Source: Chitinophaga oryzae (GTDB lineage Bacteria; Bacteroidota; Bacteroidia; Chitinophagales; Chitinophagaceae). From it: a stretch of 64,000 bases of DNA. Below the pieces are notes generated by a model, which was not told where the DNA came from, searched no databases, and worked only from the letters and a program-made list of their open reading frames with translations. Location of the stretch: assembly GCF_012516375.2 (NCBI RefSeq), contig NZ_CP051204.2, positions 8,045,501 through 8,109,500 of the forward strand. The letters run 5' to 3'. This document shows, in pieces, positions 1 to 9,241 of this stretch. Made by a program: the position numbers and the translations under genes. The first letter of the stretch is position 1; each line of letters opens with the position of its first letter.

Positions 1-483
1 ACCGGGCAGACGGGCATCCACGGGCTGTGGGAGTCGCGCATCCCGGAGTTGCTGGCGGACGCGGAGTTTGACTACTGGGCCGGCAAAGCGCGCTATATCA
101 GCGACTGGCGGGCCTATGTATGGCAGATCGTCACCAGCAGCGGCCTGGCAGCGGATACCGTTTTACAAAAAGAAAAGCAGTTATGTGAACAGACGCCGCC
201 GGCTCAGCGTTATGCATATGAAGTCAGGAACGGCGTGTTAACGAGAACTTACGCTGAAGGTTATACGAAAGCGTATCACCAGTTGTTGGGAGGCATGACA
301 GCGCGGCGGATGAAACAGGCTATAGCCGCCGTGGCGGCCTGCTGGTATACTGCCTGGGTAAATGCAGGACAGCCCTCTCTGAGGGAGCTTCATCACACAA
401 GCCTTACAGAGAGCGAGCTACAGGAGTTCGAACAGCTGCAACGGCGGTGGACAGAGGGACGCATGCTGGGCAGAACAGAATAA
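1..483 (+). CDS. Zinc-dependent phospholipase C / S1-P1 nuclease-like protein, C-terminal part
   Basis: The frame is open from the first base of the window, so the N-terminus lies outside. The visible part (about 160 residues) starts with TGIHGLWESRIPELL and continues through a helical segment ending in GRMLGRTE. The GxHGxWESRxPEL motif is typical of the Bacteroidota zinc-dependent phospholipase C family, which is structurally related to S1/P1 nucleases. In that family a histidine-rich metal site lies upstream of this motif and cannot be checked here. A TTG at 49 could act as a start, but the conserved motif lies before it, so I treat the gene as truncated by the window edge. The role is probably a secreted or periplasmic hydrolase; the substrate is unknown. 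Confidence 0.65.
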   Translation, partial: TGQTGIHGLWESRIPELLADAEFDYWAGKARYISDWRAYVWQIVTSSGLAADTVLQKEKQLCEQTPPAQRYAYEVRNGVLTRTYAEGYTKAYHQLLGGMTARRMKQAIAAVAACWYTAWVNAGQPSLRELHHTSLTESELQEFEQLQRRWTEGRMLGRTE

Positions 484-530
484 ACGGGCAAAATATTTCG
501 GCTGATACTGAATAATTGGAAAAGAAATTT

Positions 531-538
531 TATCTTTG
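531..538 (+). promoter_or_regulatory. Putative -7 promoter box of serC
   Basis: TATCTTTG matches the Bacteroidota -7 consensus TAnnTTTG. It lies about 140 bases before the serC start, in the gap after the phospholipase-like gene. I see no convincing -33 element. Confidence 0.4.
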
Positions 539-675
539 TTCCTACCGTCTTTTAACCTATCCTACACCACGCGCCTTACAGGTTTTAAAACACCCGTGCC
601 GTTTTTTTTCCGTTTCCTTAGAAAAACCAAAACAAAGTGGAAAGATCAAAAAATGAATTTAATCTAGATCGTAAC

Positions 676-1746
676 ATGAAGGTGCATAATTTTAACGCAG
701 GTCCTTCTGTATTGCCCAACGAGGTATTATACAAAGCCAGTAAAGCGCTGATCGATTTTGAGGGATCAGGGATGTCTATACTGGAAATAGGCCACAGAAC
801 GGAGCCGTTTGTAGCGGTGATGGAAGAGGCGCGTAACCTGGTTAGGGAACTGATGCAGCTTGATGATGACTTCGAGGTGCTGTATTTACATGGAGGCGCC
901 ACCACGCAGTTTATGCAGGTGCCCATGAATCTGCTGGAAAGCAGTGAGACAGCGGCATATGTCGATACCGGCGTATGGTCCAACAAGGCTATCAAGGAAG
1001 CGAAATTGTTTGGCTTCGTCGATGTAGTAGCCAGCTCCAAAGACAGTAACTACAACCACATCCCCAAGCAGTTCAACATTCCCCCACAGGCCAGCTACCT
1101 GCATATTACCACTAACAATACCATCTACGGTACCCAGTGGCATATGACCCCGGTAACAGACGTTCCCCTGATTGCGGATATGAGCAGCGACATTATGAGC
1201 CGCTCCATGGATTTCAACAAATACTCGCTGATCTACGCCGGTGTTCAGAAGAACATGGGCGCTGCCGGCGCTACCATGGTGGCCATCCGTAAAAGCATGC
1301 TCGGTAAAGTATCCCGTAAAATCCCGGCTATACTGGATTACAAGAATCACATAGACAACGGGTCTATGCTGAACACCCCTCCCGTATTTGCGGTATATAT
1401 CTCCATGCTCACCCTTCGCTGGTTAAAAGAGCAGGGCGGTATACCGGCCATCGAAAAAATCAACGAGAAAAAGGCAGCCCTGCTGTACGATGAAATTGAC
1501 CACAACCCGCTGTTCCGTGGTACGGTGGCCAAAGAAGACCGCAGCCTGATGAACGCCTGCTTCATCATGGACAAGCCTGAAATGGAAGAGGAATTTTTGA
1601 AATTCTGTAAGAAAGAAGATATTGTTGGCATTAAGGGACACCGCCTCTCCGGTGGTTTCCGGGTATCCATGTACAATGCTTTGCCCTACGAAAGCGTAGA
1701 AGTAATGGTGGAAGCCATGAAATACTTCTCCCTGAAGAAAGCTTAA
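676..1746 (+). CDS. serC: Phosphoserine aminotransferase
   Basis: A PLP-dependent class V aminotransferase that converts 3-phosphohydroxypyruvate and glutamate to phosphoserine in serine synthesis; it also acts in the pyridoxal phosphate pathway in some bacteria. The protein begins MKVHNFNAGPSVLP, the family N-terminus, and has 356 residues, the normal length. The motif GVQKNMGAAG places the PLP-binding lysine at residue 192. A GTG 13 codons upstream is in frame, but the conserved N-terminus begins at the ATG at 676. The DUF1015 gene follows on the same strand, a neighbourhood common in Bacteroidota. The stop codon overlaps the arm of a nested inverted repeat. Confidence 0.95.
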   Translation: MKVHNFNAGPSVLPNEVLYKASKALIDFEGSGMSILEIGHRTEPFVAVMEEARNLVRELMQLDDDFEVLYLHGGATTQFMQVPMNLLESSETAAYVDTGVWSNKAIKEAKLFGFVDVVASSKDSNYNHIPKQFNIPPQASYLHITTNNTIYGTQWHMTPVTDVPLIADMSSDIMSRSMDFNKYSLIYAGVQKNMGAAGATMVAIRKSMLGKVSRKIPAILDYKNHIDNGSMLNTPPVFAVYISMLTLRWLKEQGGIPAIEKINEKKAALLYDEIDHNPLFRGTVAKEDRSLMNACFIMDKPEMEEEFLKFCKKEDIVGIKGHRLSGGFRVSMYNALPYESVEVMVEAMKYFSLKKA

Positions 1747-1885
1747 ACAATTACGAATTACGAATTACGGATTACGAATTAAGGTTTCTGACTGAATCCA
1801 CAACTCAGTTAGAAAGCCTTAATTCGCAATCCGTTACTGTATTCGCACTTTTTCGTAATTCGTAATTCGTAATTCGTAATTGTTT
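1745..1885. repeat. Nested inverted repeat, copy A (AATTACG arms, divergent core)
   Basis: The outer arms are tandem AATTACG units. The left arm begins within the serC stop codon and the right arm ends at 1885. About 25 outermost bases pair perfectly, including the non-repeat AAAC/GTTT ends. Inside is a second, imperfect hairpin of about 15 bp (1781-1795 with 1804-1820). This inner core differs from that of copies B-E. There is no clean T-run directly after the inner hairpin. Confidence 0.8.
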
Positions 1886-1917
1886 TTATTACTTTTACCC
1901 TCATCTACATTTTTATC

Positions 1918-3162
1918 ATGGCTATTATCAGACCTTTTAAAGGATTAAGGCCCAAAGAAGAACTGGCGGCACAAGTAGCTGCAAGGCCTTATGACGTACT
2001 CAGTTCGGACGAAGCTAAAGCTGCCGCCGCCGGTAATCCGTATTCGTATTATCATGTTTCCAAATCTGAAATAGATCTGCCGGAAGGGATAGACACCCAC
2101 AGCCAGCAGGTATACGATAAAGCGGCCGAAAACCTGCAACGCCTGGTAAAGGAAGGCGTACTGTTCCAGGAAGCACAACCCGCCTACTACATCTACAAAC
2201 TGGTAATGAACGGCCGCGCCCAGACAGGCCTGGTATGTGCATCCTCCGTAGATGACTACAATAAAGGCATTATCAAAAAACATGAGTTTACGCGCCCGGA
2301 CAAGGAACTGGACCGTATCAACCATATTAAAACCACGCTGGCCCAGACAGGCAACGTTTTCCTGGCATACAACGACGTACCGGAAGTCAACGCCCTGATC
2401 GACCACTGGCAAAACAATAACAAACCGGCATACGACTTCACTGCGGATGACGGTATCCGGCATACCATCTGGGTGGTCAACACCCCCGCCGCCGTACAGG
2501 AAATCACTACGCTGTTCGCCGAAAAAGTGCCCTGCACGTATATCGCCGACGGGCACCACCGTGCTGCGTCCGCCAGCCTGGTACAGAAAGAATTCCAGGA
2601 AAAAGGTACCATCACTTCCGTGGAAAACCCGGTGAACTATTTCCTGACCACCATCTTCCCTGCCAGCCAGCTCGCTATCCTGGACTATAACCGCCTGGTG
2701 AAAGACCTCAACGGCCTGAGCAAAGCGGAACTGCTGTCCCGCCTCGACTACGACTTCACTGTAGAAGAAATCGGCCACCAGCCCCAGCAACCTTCCATGC
2801 TGCACGAATTCAGCATGTACCTTGAGGGGACCTGGTATCGCCTGGTAGCCAAAGAAGGTACCTATACCACCGATCCTATCGGTATCCTGGACGTGACCAT
2901 CCTGTCCAACAACATCCTGGACAAACACCTGGGCATCAAAGACCAGCGTACCGACAAACGGATCGACTTCGTGGGCGGTATCCGTGGCTTACAGGAGCTG
3001 GTTAAACGGGTAGACAGCGGAGAAATGAAAATCGCTTTCGCCCTGTACCCCGTTACCATCCAGCAATTGTTTGATATTGCCGACAGTGGCAATGTGATGC
3101 CTCCTAAAAGCACCTGGTTTGAACCCAAGTTGCGGGATGGCCTGATAACGCATGTGATTTAA
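1918..3162 (+). CDS. DUF1015 family protein
   Basis: The 414-residue protein begins MAIIRPFKGLRPKEELA and includes ARPYDVLSSDEA and ADGHHRAAS, which are diagnostic of the DUF1015 family of soluble cytoplasmic proteins. The biochemical role is not established to my knowledge. Its place directly after serC, and its frequent association with serine biosynthesis genes in Bacteroidota, suggests a part in serine or phosphoserine metabolism; that is inference. The ATG at 1918 starts the conserved N-terminus. It is followed by a strong rho-independent terminator, so serC and this gene probably form a transcription unit interrupted only by the copy A repeat. Confidence 0.85.
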   Translation: MAIIRPFKGLRPKEELAAQVAARPYDVLSSDEAKAAAAGNPYSYYHVSKSEIDLPEGIDTHSQQVYDKAAENLQRLVKEGVLFQEAQPAYYIYKLVMNGRAQTGLVCASSVDDYNKGIIKKHEFTRPDKELDRINHIKTTLAQTGNVFLAYNDVPEVNALIDHWQNNNKPAYDFTADDGIRHTIWVVNTPAAVQEITTLFAEKVPCTYIADGHHRAASASLVQKEFQEKGTITSVENPVNYFLTTIFPASQLAILDYNRLVKDLNGLSKAELLSRLDYDFTVEEIGHQPQQPSMLHEFSMYLEGTWYRLVAKEGTYTTDPIGILDVTILSNNILDKHLGIKDQRTDKRIDFVGGIRGLQELVKRVDSGEMKIAFALYPVTIQQLFDIADSGNVMPPKSTWFEPKLRDGLITHVI

Positions 3163-3187
3163 TCAACATATTTTTACAATATTGCGG

Positions 3188-3222
3188 TTCCCCTGATGTT
3201 TTACCATCAGGGGAATTTTTTT
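3188..3222 (+). terminator. Rho-independent terminator after DUF1015 gene
   Basis: An 11-bp perfect stem (TTCCCCTGATG / CATCAGGGGAA) with a 6-base loop is followed by seven T residues, 25 bases after the stop codon. Confidence 0.9.
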
Positions 3223-3399
3223 GGCGGATGTTGCCGGCTGTGCCGGCCTGCCCCTACCTCCCCTTTCAAAAATATCACTTCAAACAAATAAATTAAATAC
3301 ATAATATAAAATTTCCTGTCCTTATTTATTTCTGCCGGGAGATTGATCAGCGGCACATTACCCCATTTTCCTTACTTTTACAACAAACGACAGACAGGA

Positions 3400-4485
3400 A
3401 TGCATATGAGGTCTTCTTTATTGAAAGCAGTATTTGTTGCGGGGGTATTATTTTCACAAGTGGCGGTGGCGCAGGATGCAAATGAATTATACAGGACCGC
3501 TACCAACTTCATGCGTAACGGGGATTATTCCAATGCTGTGCTGGTATTAAACCAGGCTTTACAGTTGGAACCCGACAATTTTGAATACAGGAAACAGCTG
3601 GGTTTTACCTTTTACCTGAAAGGAGACCTTAACAAAGCAAAAAATGTGATAGAACCGCTGCTCAGCAGGAAAGAAGCAGACGTACAGGTATTCCAGATTG
3701 CCGGCAACATCTACCAGGGACGGGAAGAGTGGAAAACTGCGCAACGGATGTATGAAAAAGCCATCCGCAAATTCCCGAACAGCGGCGAGCTGTACAACGA
3801 CAACGGTACGCTGGCGATGAACTTCAAGATGTATGACGGCGCACTGCGCTCCTGGCTCAAAGGCATTGAACAGGACCCTACCTTTCCGGGCAACTACTAC
3901 AATGCCACCAAAACCTACTATTACAGCAACAGCCCTTTGTGGTGCATCTTATATGGTGAAACCTTCATGAACATGGAGAGTTTCACGACCCGGACCGCCG
4001 AAATCAGGAACATTGTACTGGAATCGTACAAAAAGTTGTTCAACGACCCGAGCCTGTTCGACAGCATGGTGCCTGAAGAAGAAGGCAGAAAGGGCAAAAA
4101 AAGCAAAGGGGACGGCGGTTTCGTCCAGGCTTTCAAACAGTGCATGGGCAAACAGCTGAGCGTGATCACCGGCGGTGTAGACCCGGACGCGCTGATCATG
4201 GCCCGCACCCGTTTCCTGCTGGACTGGTACCACTCCTATAGCAACACCTATCCTTATGCGCTCTTTGACTTTCAGCAAACGATGCTGCAGCAGGGTATGT
4301 TTGAATCTTACAACCACTGGCTCTTCGGTCCTGCTGCCAATCAGGCCTCCTACAAAGCATGGGTAGCGCTGCATAAACAGGACTATGACGACTTTCTGAA
4401 ATATCAGCGCAATCATCCGTTGAAACCCAGGCCCGATGAATATTACAATGACGGAAAATTCACGCTGATCAACGCGGGGTATTGA
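3400..4485 (+). CDS. Secreted tetratricopeptide repeat protein
   Basis: An N-terminal signal peptide (hydrophobic stretch ending in VAVAQDA, residues about 3-23) precedes at least three TPR-like helical pairs in the first 150 residues (for example NGDYSNAVLVLNQALQLEPD and GDLNKAKNVIEPLL). The last 200 residues have no repeats I recognise and include a lysine-rich loop, KKSKGDGG. The protein should be periplasmic or outer-membrane associated. The start is taken at the ATG at 3400; another ATG two codons later (3406) would also leave an intact signal peptide. No specific function can be assigned. It sits alone between a terminator and a hairpin. Confidence 0.75.
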   Translation: MHMRSSLLKAVFVAGVLFSQVAVAQDANELYRTATNFMRNGDYSNAVLVLNQALQLEPDNFEYRKQLGFTFYLKGDLNKAKNVIEPLLSRKEADVQVFQIAGNIYQGREEWKTAQRMYEKAIRKFPNSGELYNDNGTLAMNFKMYDGALRSWLKGIEQDPTFPGNYYNATKTYYYSNSPLWCILYGETFMNMESFTTRTAEIRNIVLESYKKLFNDPSLFDSMVPEEEGRKGKKSKGDGGFVQAFKQCMGKQLSVITGGVDPDALIMARTRFLLDWYHSYSNTYPYALFDFQQTMLQQGMFESYNHWLFGPAANQASYKAWVALHKQDYDDFLKYQRNHPLKPRPDEYYNDGKFTLINAGY

Positions 4486-4486
4486 G

Positions 4487-4510
4487 TTCCCGGGCTTACG
4501 CCCCGGGCCA
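4487..4510. repeat. GC-rich hairpin repeat, degenerate copy
   Basis: CCCGGGCTTACGCCCCGGG followed by (C)CACGATGT closely matches a second site at 29282-29305 that is also followed by TACGATGT. It lies directly after the stop codon of the TPR gene. The stem is imperfect because of one extra C. Confidence 0.5.
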
Positions 4511-4565
4511 CGATGTGAAAAATGCAGCATTGGATTAGCAAGAGAGCCGTTTTTTAAGCTTTTTC

Positions 4566-4592
4566 CAGCCGGGATGATAACCATCCCGGCTG
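4566..4592. terminator. Strong hairpin before paaN
   Basis: An 11-bp perfect stem (CAGCCGGGATG / CATCCCGGCTG) with a 5-base loop. No T-run follows on either strand, so termination is uncertain. It may instead stabilise the end of the upstream transcript. Confidence 0.45.
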
Positions 4593-4617
4593 TCTGAATA
4601 ATCTCAAAATCTGAATA

Positions 4618-6273
4618 ATGCTCGCTACGAAACACCAAAACACGATTGATGCCGCTGTTAAAGCGAATCACGAAAGAACTTTCTATTCGCACTATCCGGA
4701 GCACCCCAAGGCTTACGGGGAAGAAGCCCATGCAAAAGGCGTACAGAGTTATCAACAGCTGCTGAACAAACCTTTCAAACAATTGCTGCAGAGCGGAGAA
4801 ACCGGTTGGGCAGGAGAAGAAGTGTCACCCTATACCCAGGAAGTGCTGGGCGTTACCTACCCGGTCTTCGCCGTCGATGACCTGGTGAGAAGGGCCGGGG
4901 ATACCGCTTCCGCCTGGGGCCGTACCCCGGTTGCCGAAAGAGCCGGCGTACTAACGGAAACGCTTGAACGTATTAAGGATTATTTTTTTGATATCGCCAA
5001 TGCCACCATGCATACTACCGGGCAGAGCTTTATGATGAGCTTCCAGGCTTCCGGTCCGCACGCCAACGACCGTGCCCTCGAAGCCATTGCCACCGGTTAT
5101 CATGAGCTGCAACGGTACCCTGCTGAGCTGGAATGGGAAAAGCCCATGGGCAAATCCGCCATCCGGCTCCGCAAGACATTCCGCGCCATTCCGAAAGGCA
5201 TCGGCGTAGTGATCGGTTGCTCCACCTTCCCCGTATGGAACACCCTGCCCGGTATGTACGCCAACCTGATCACAGGCAACCCTGTGATCGTAAAACCGCA
5301 CCCACGGGCTATCCTGCCCATCGCCATTGCGGTGGCCGCCATACAGCAGGTGTTACAGGAAAACGGGCACGACCCGCTGCTTTGCCAGCTGGCGCCGGAC
5401 AGTTCAGATAACCTGATCGCCAAAAAACTGTCTGAACATCCGGACGTAAAACTGATAGACTATACCGGCAGCAGCGCTTTCGGTAATTATGTAGAATCAC
5501 TTCCCGGCAAAACGGTCTTCACAGAAAAAGCGGGCGTCAACTCCGTACTGCTTGACAGCGTAAAAGACCTGGACGCGGTAATACAGAACCTCGCCTTCTC
5601 CGTGAGCCTGTATTCCGGCCAGATGTGTACCGCGCCGCAGAACTTCTTTATTCCTGAAACCGGTATTGCTACCGCAGCGGGACAGGTAAGTTTCAACGAG
5701 GTGGTACAGAAGTTCAGGGACGCCATCGTAGCGCTGACCAACAATCCGAAAATGGGGGCAGGCACGCTGGGCGCCCTTCAGAACGAAAGCACCCTGCAGC
5801 GTACACTGGAAGCACAGCAGCTGGGCGGCAAAGTGGTACTGGCAGGCGCACCCGTTACCAACGAAGAATTCAGCAAAGCGAGGGTGATGGCACCTACCGT
5901 CATTGAAGTCAGCAGCGCTGATACCAATATTTATGAAAAGGAGCTGTTTGGCCCCATTGTGCTGATCGTTAAAACCAAAGACACGGCACATACCATTCAG
6001 CTGGCCAAACAGATGGCACAGAAGCATGGCGCCATTACCTGCGCGGCGTACACCACAGATCCTGCCACCAAAGAGAAGATCGCAGATGAAATGAACAGTG
6101 TGTTTACACCTGTTTCCTTTAATCTGACCGGTTTCATCTGGGTAAACCAGCATGCCGCCTTTTCCGACTTCCACGTCAGCGGAGGCAATCCGGCCGGTAA
6201 CGCCAGTTTCACCAACCAGGAATTTATCATCAAGCGGTTTGTATGGGTGGGCAACCGGGAACTGATAGAATAG
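4618..6273 (+). CDS. paaN: Phenylacetic acid degradation protein PaaN (aldehyde dehydrogenase family)
   Basis: A 551-residue protein of the aldehyde dehydrogenase superfamily. Features include a nucleotide-binding region (GIGVVIGCSTFPVWNTLPG, GNPVIVKPHP), the segment FTEKAGVN, and the catalytic cysteine region SGQMCTAPQNFF with Cys337. Length and motifs match the PaaN branch, thought to act on ring-opened phenylacetyl-CoA intermediates. No paaA-K genes lie nearby, so the substrate may be different here. The start at 4618 is the first ATG after a hairpin and directly precedes the conserved region. The next gene is a YceI lipoprotein on the same strand, 64 bases downstream. Confidence 0.85.
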   Translation: MLATKHQNTIDAAVKANHERTFYSHYPEHPKAYGEEAHAKGVQSYQQLLNKPFKQLLQSGETGWAGEEVSPYTQEVLGVTYPVFAVDDLVRRAGDTASAWGRTPVAERAGVLTETLERIKDYFFDIANATMHTTGQSFMMSFQASGPHANDRALEAIATGYHELQRYPAELEWEKPMGKSAIRLRKTFRAIPKGIGVVIGCSTFPVWNTLPGMYANLITGNPVIVKPHPRAILPIAIAVAAIQQVLQENGHDPLLCQLAPDSSDNLIAKKLSEHPDVKLIDYTGSSAFGNYVESLPGKTVFTEKAGVNSVLLDSVKDLDAVIQNLAFSVSLYSGQMCTAPQNFFIPETGIATAAGQVSFNEVVQKFRDAIVALTNNPKMGAGTLGALQNESTLQRTLEAQQLGGKVVLAGAPVTNEEFSKARVMAPTVIEVSSADTNIYEKELFGPIVLIVKTKDTAHTIQLAKQMAQKHGAITCAAYTTDPATKEKIADEMNSVFTPVSFNLTGFIWVNQHAAFSDFHVSGGNPAGNASFTNQEFIIKRFVWVGNRELIE

Positions 6274-6337
6274 ATTGATCACTCCGGCGTTCCGGTGCTT
6301 CCGGAATGCCGGGCATTATAAATGCAGGGAGATATTT

Positions 6338-7000
6338 ATGAAAAGTATTGTATACCTTTTTTTACTGTCCGGTATCCTGGTTGCCTGTGAACAGGCGCCC
6401 AAGGCCGACAAAGCCGCTGCCAGCAATCCTCAGGCGGTAAAAGCAGCCATCGGCAACGCTTACCTGGCGGACACCGCTGCCAGCGTGATATCGTGGATAG
6501 GCACCAAGCCTACCGGTAAACATCAGGGTACCCTGCGGCTCGCCGGCGGAGCGATTTATGTAAAAGACTCCCTGGTCACCAGCGGCCGGCTGGTGATCAA
6601 CATGCACAGTTTGCAGAATATAGACCTCGCCGCAGACAGCGCCATGAAGAACAAGCTGGAGCGCGAACTGAAAGGCAGTTCTTTTTTCGACGTGGATAAA
6701 TTTCCTACCGCCGTTTTCGAGATGACCGGTATCAACACCTACTACCCTGCTGTTGGAGAAGAGGTAGCGTTAAAAGACGCCACACACGTCATGTCCGGCA
6801 ACCTGACCATTAAAACTGTCACTAAAAATATCTCCTTCCCTGTACGTATCAGCATAGACGGGCATCATCTTACCGCAGTCGCCAATTTCAATATCGATCG
6901 TACCCTGTGGGGTATCAACTATCGCGCTGACAAATCATTACAGGATAAACTGATTAATTCGCAGGTAAACATAGGGTTTCATATCAGTGCCTCCCGATAG
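6338..7000 (+). CDS. YceI-family lipoprotein
   Basis: A 220-residue protein with a lipoprotein signal (lipobox ILVAC, Cys17) followed by an alanine-rich linker and a YceI-like domain from about residue 40. YceI domains form a lipocalin-like barrel that binds isoprenoid or other hydrophobic ligands. Typical family segments include SVISWIGTKPTGKHQGTL, SSFFDVDKFPTAVFE and NFNIDRTLWGINYR. The start at 6338 is chosen because it begins the lipoprotein signal; the frame extends upstream without one. An AGGGA ribosome-binding-like sequence lies about 9 bases before it. It is probably anchored in the outer or inner membrane facing the periplasm. Confidence 0.88.
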   Translation: MKSIVYLFLLSGILVACEQAPKADKAAASNPQAVKAAIGNAYLADTAASVISWIGTKPTGKHQGTLRLAGGAIYVKDSLVTSGRLVINMHSLQNIDLAADSAMKNKLERELKGSSFFDVDKFPTAVFEMTGINTYYPAVGEEVALKDATHVMSGNLTIKTVTKNISFPVRISIDGHHLTAVANFNIDRTLWGINYRADKSLQDKLINSQVNIGFHISASR

Positions 7001-7084
7001 CTCATATTTCTTGTTTTTTCCGCCGGAAAGCCGATAAAATATTTTAAATTGAGTAAAGCCGCTTCACAGATAAAACCACCTGTC

Positions 7085-7339
7085 ATGGAAACTACCCAGC
7101 AAAGAGATGAACGTCTCTGGCATATCGCAAAGGCCAGGGCCGGCTTTAAATGTCATCTTATCATCTACCTGGTGATCAACACGGGATTGTGGCTGGTATG
7201 GTTCCTTTCTGACCGGGACATGCCCGGAAGTGCCCTTTGGCCACTGGGGCCCTCCTTAGGATGGGGCATTGCACTTGCCCTTCAATACTTCAATACTTAT
7301 CATAAAGACACTTTCGATAATACGCTGAAAAGAATATAA
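7085..7339 (+). CDS. 2TM domain protein
   Basis: A short protein (84 residues) with two predicted membrane helices, CHLIIYLVINTGLWLVWFL and LGWGIALALQYF, joined by a short loop. The layout fits the Bacteroidota 2TM domain, in which small proteins or histidine kinase fragments carry two transmembrane segments. A TTG 12 codons upstream is in frame, but the ATG at 7085 is the more likely start. No function is known. The acyl-CoA synthetase gene starts 31 bases after the stop, so they may be cotranscribed. Confidence 0.7.
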   Translation: METTQQRDERLWHIAKARAGFKCHLIIYLVINTGLWLVWFLSDRDMPGSALWPLGPSLGWGIALALQYFNTYHKDTFDNTLKRI

Positions 7340-7370
7340 GCACGTACAGCACACTCAAAAAAACAGCATA

Positions 7371-9185
7371 ATGGACCGACCGCAGCGACTATTCGACGTC
7401 ATCCGGTATCAGCTGGAAAACTATCCCAGGGAGGATATGCTTACCGGCAAAGAAAACGGACAATGGAGGAAATACAGCACACAGGAAGTAGCTGCCATCA
7501 CCCGCAAATTCAGCTCAGGCTTACTGAAGCTGGGTATCCGGGCAGGCATCAAAACCAATGAAGAGAAAGACAAGATCGCTATTATATCGCCCAACCGGCC
7601 GGAATGGCTACTGACCGACCTCGCCTGTCAGCAGATCGGCGCTGTGCTCACCCCCATTTACCCGACGATCAGTCAACAGGAACTGGAATATGTGCTCAAC
7701 GATGCCGAAGCCCGTATCCTGTTTGTCAGTGACGAGGAGCTGCTGAATAAAGTACTGGCTGCCCGGGATAAATTTCCCACCATCCGGGAAATCTTTACCT
7801 TCCAGCAGGTAACCGGCGCCCGCCACTGGTCTGAAGTGCCGGCGCTGGCCGACGAAAGCAACTATCCCCTGATAGAAGAAGTGCAGCAAAACATATCTCC
7901 CGAGGAACTGGTGACCATCATCTATACCTCCGGTACCACCGGCACCCCAAAGGGCGTCATGCTCTCCCATCAAAACGTGATGAGCAACGTGCTGGCCTGT
8001 CAGCCTTACCTGCCGGTCAACAAAAACGCCCGTGCGCTCAGTTTCCTGCCGCTCAACCACATCTTTGAGCGGATGGTCACCTACCTCTATCTTACCGCCG
8101 GCGTGCCTGTCTATTACGCCGAAACCATGGACACCATCGCCGACAACCTGAGAGAGATCAAACCGACCATCTTCACCACCGTACCACGGTTGCTGGAGAA
8201 AGTGTATGAAAAGATCATGGCGACCGGTCTTGAGCTGAAAGGTATTAAACGCGCCTTATTTTTCTGGGCCGTAGACCTGGGCAAACGTTATGAGATCAAC
8301 CACAACGCCGGCGCCTGGTATAACTTCCAGCTGAAGCTGGCCAACAAACTGATCTTCAGCAAATGGCGCGCTGCCCTGGGCGGCAATATACAGTGTATCG
8401 TTAACGGCGCCGCCGCCTGCCAGATAAGGCTGCTGAAAATATTCACCGCCGCCGGTATCCCCATTCTGGAAGGATACGGCCTTACGGAAACATCGCCCGT
8501 CATCAGCGTAAACCGCTATAATGAAGAAGACCGTATGTTCGGCACCGTAGGCCCTGTCATCAGCAATGTCGAGGTAAAAATTGCAGAAGACGGCGAGATA
8601 CTGTGCAAAGGCCCCAGCGTTACCATAGGGTACTACAAACGCCCCGACCTTACCACCGACGCCATCACCGACGGCTGGTTCCATACCGGCGACATCGGTG
8701 TACTGATCGATCATAAATTCCTGAAAATCACCGACCGGAAAAAGGAGCTGTTCAAAACCTCCGGCGGCAAGTTCGTGGCCCCTCAGCCGATAGAAAACAA
8801 GTTCAAGGAGTCTCCCTATATAGAACAGATCATGGTGGTAGGCGAAGACCGCAAATTCACCGCGGCACTGATTGTGCCCTCCTTCGACAACCTGCGCGGC
8901 TGGGCCCAGAAAAAGGGAATTTCCGCCGGCAGCAACGAAGAGCTGTTGAAGCGCCAGGAAGTGCAGGACCTCTACAAACAGACCGTGGATAAGTACAACC
9001 AGTTCTTCAACCACATCGAACAGGTCAAAAAGTTCCAGTTACTTCCCCATGAATGGACGGTAGACGCCGGGGAACTCACCCCCACCCTGAAAGCCAAGCG
9101 GAAGGTGATCCTCGAAAAGTACAAAAAGGAAATAGACAGCATTTATGCGCCTTCGGGAGGAAAAGTTGATATAGAAAGTCTTTAA
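7371..9185 (+). CDS. Long-chain acyl-CoA synthetase (AMP-forming)
   Basis: A 604-residue member of the ANL superfamily that activates fatty acids to acyl-CoA through an acyl-adenylate. The AMP-binding motif YTSGTTGTPKGVMLSHQN lies near residues 184-201, GYGLTETSP near 367, and the hinge region FHTGDIG followed by TDRKKELFKTSGGKFVAP near 435-465. Length and these motifs match the long-chain (FadD15/FAA-like) branch. It is expected at the cytoplasmic face of the membrane. It follows the 2TM gene closely and is followed by a tRNA gene with its own promoter. Confidence 0.92.
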   Translation: MDRPQRLFDVIRYQLENYPREDMLTGKENGQWRKYSTQEVAAITRKFSSGLLKLGIRAGIKTNEEKDKIAIISPNRPEWLLTDLACQQIGAVLTPIYPTISQQELEYVLNDAEARILFVSDEELLNKVLAARDKFPTIREIFTFQQVTGARHWSEVPALADESNYPLIEEVQQNISPEELVTIIYTSGTTGTPKGVMLSHQNVMSNVLACQPYLPVNKNARALSFLPLNHIFERMVTYLYLTAGVPVYYAETMDTIADNLREIKPTIFTTVPRLLEKVYEKIMATGLELKGIKRALFFWAVDLGKRYEINHNAGAWYNFQLKLANKLIFSKWRAALGGNIQCIVNGAAACQIRLLKIFTAAGIPILEGYGLTETSPVISVNRYNEEDRMFGTVGPVISNVEVKIAEDGEILCKGPSVTIGYYKRPDLTTDAITDGWFHTGDIGVLIDHKFLKITDRKKELFKTSGGKFVAPQPIENKFKESPYIEQIMVVGEDRKFTAALIVPSFDNLRGWAQKKGISAGSNEELLKRQEVQDLYKQTVDKYNQFFNHIEQVKKFQLLPHEWTVDAGELTPTLKAKRKVILEKYKKEIDSIYAPSGGKVDIESL

Positions 9186-9203
9186 ATATTAATTTAAAAC
9201 CCT

Positions 9204-9211
9204 TACTTTTG
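9204..9211 (+). promoter_or_regulatory. Putative -7 box of tRNA-Arg(CCU)
   Basis: TACTTTTG matches TAnnTTTG and lies about 30 bases before the tRNA. Confidence 0.5.
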
Positions 9212-9241
9212 CAACCCGATACCCCGGAAGGGAATCAGGAT

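Noticed and set aside
1745..1885. AATTACG tandem units considered as a CRISPR array
   Set aside because: Units are seven bases long with no spacers and are mirrored as inverted repeats; no cas genes are present.
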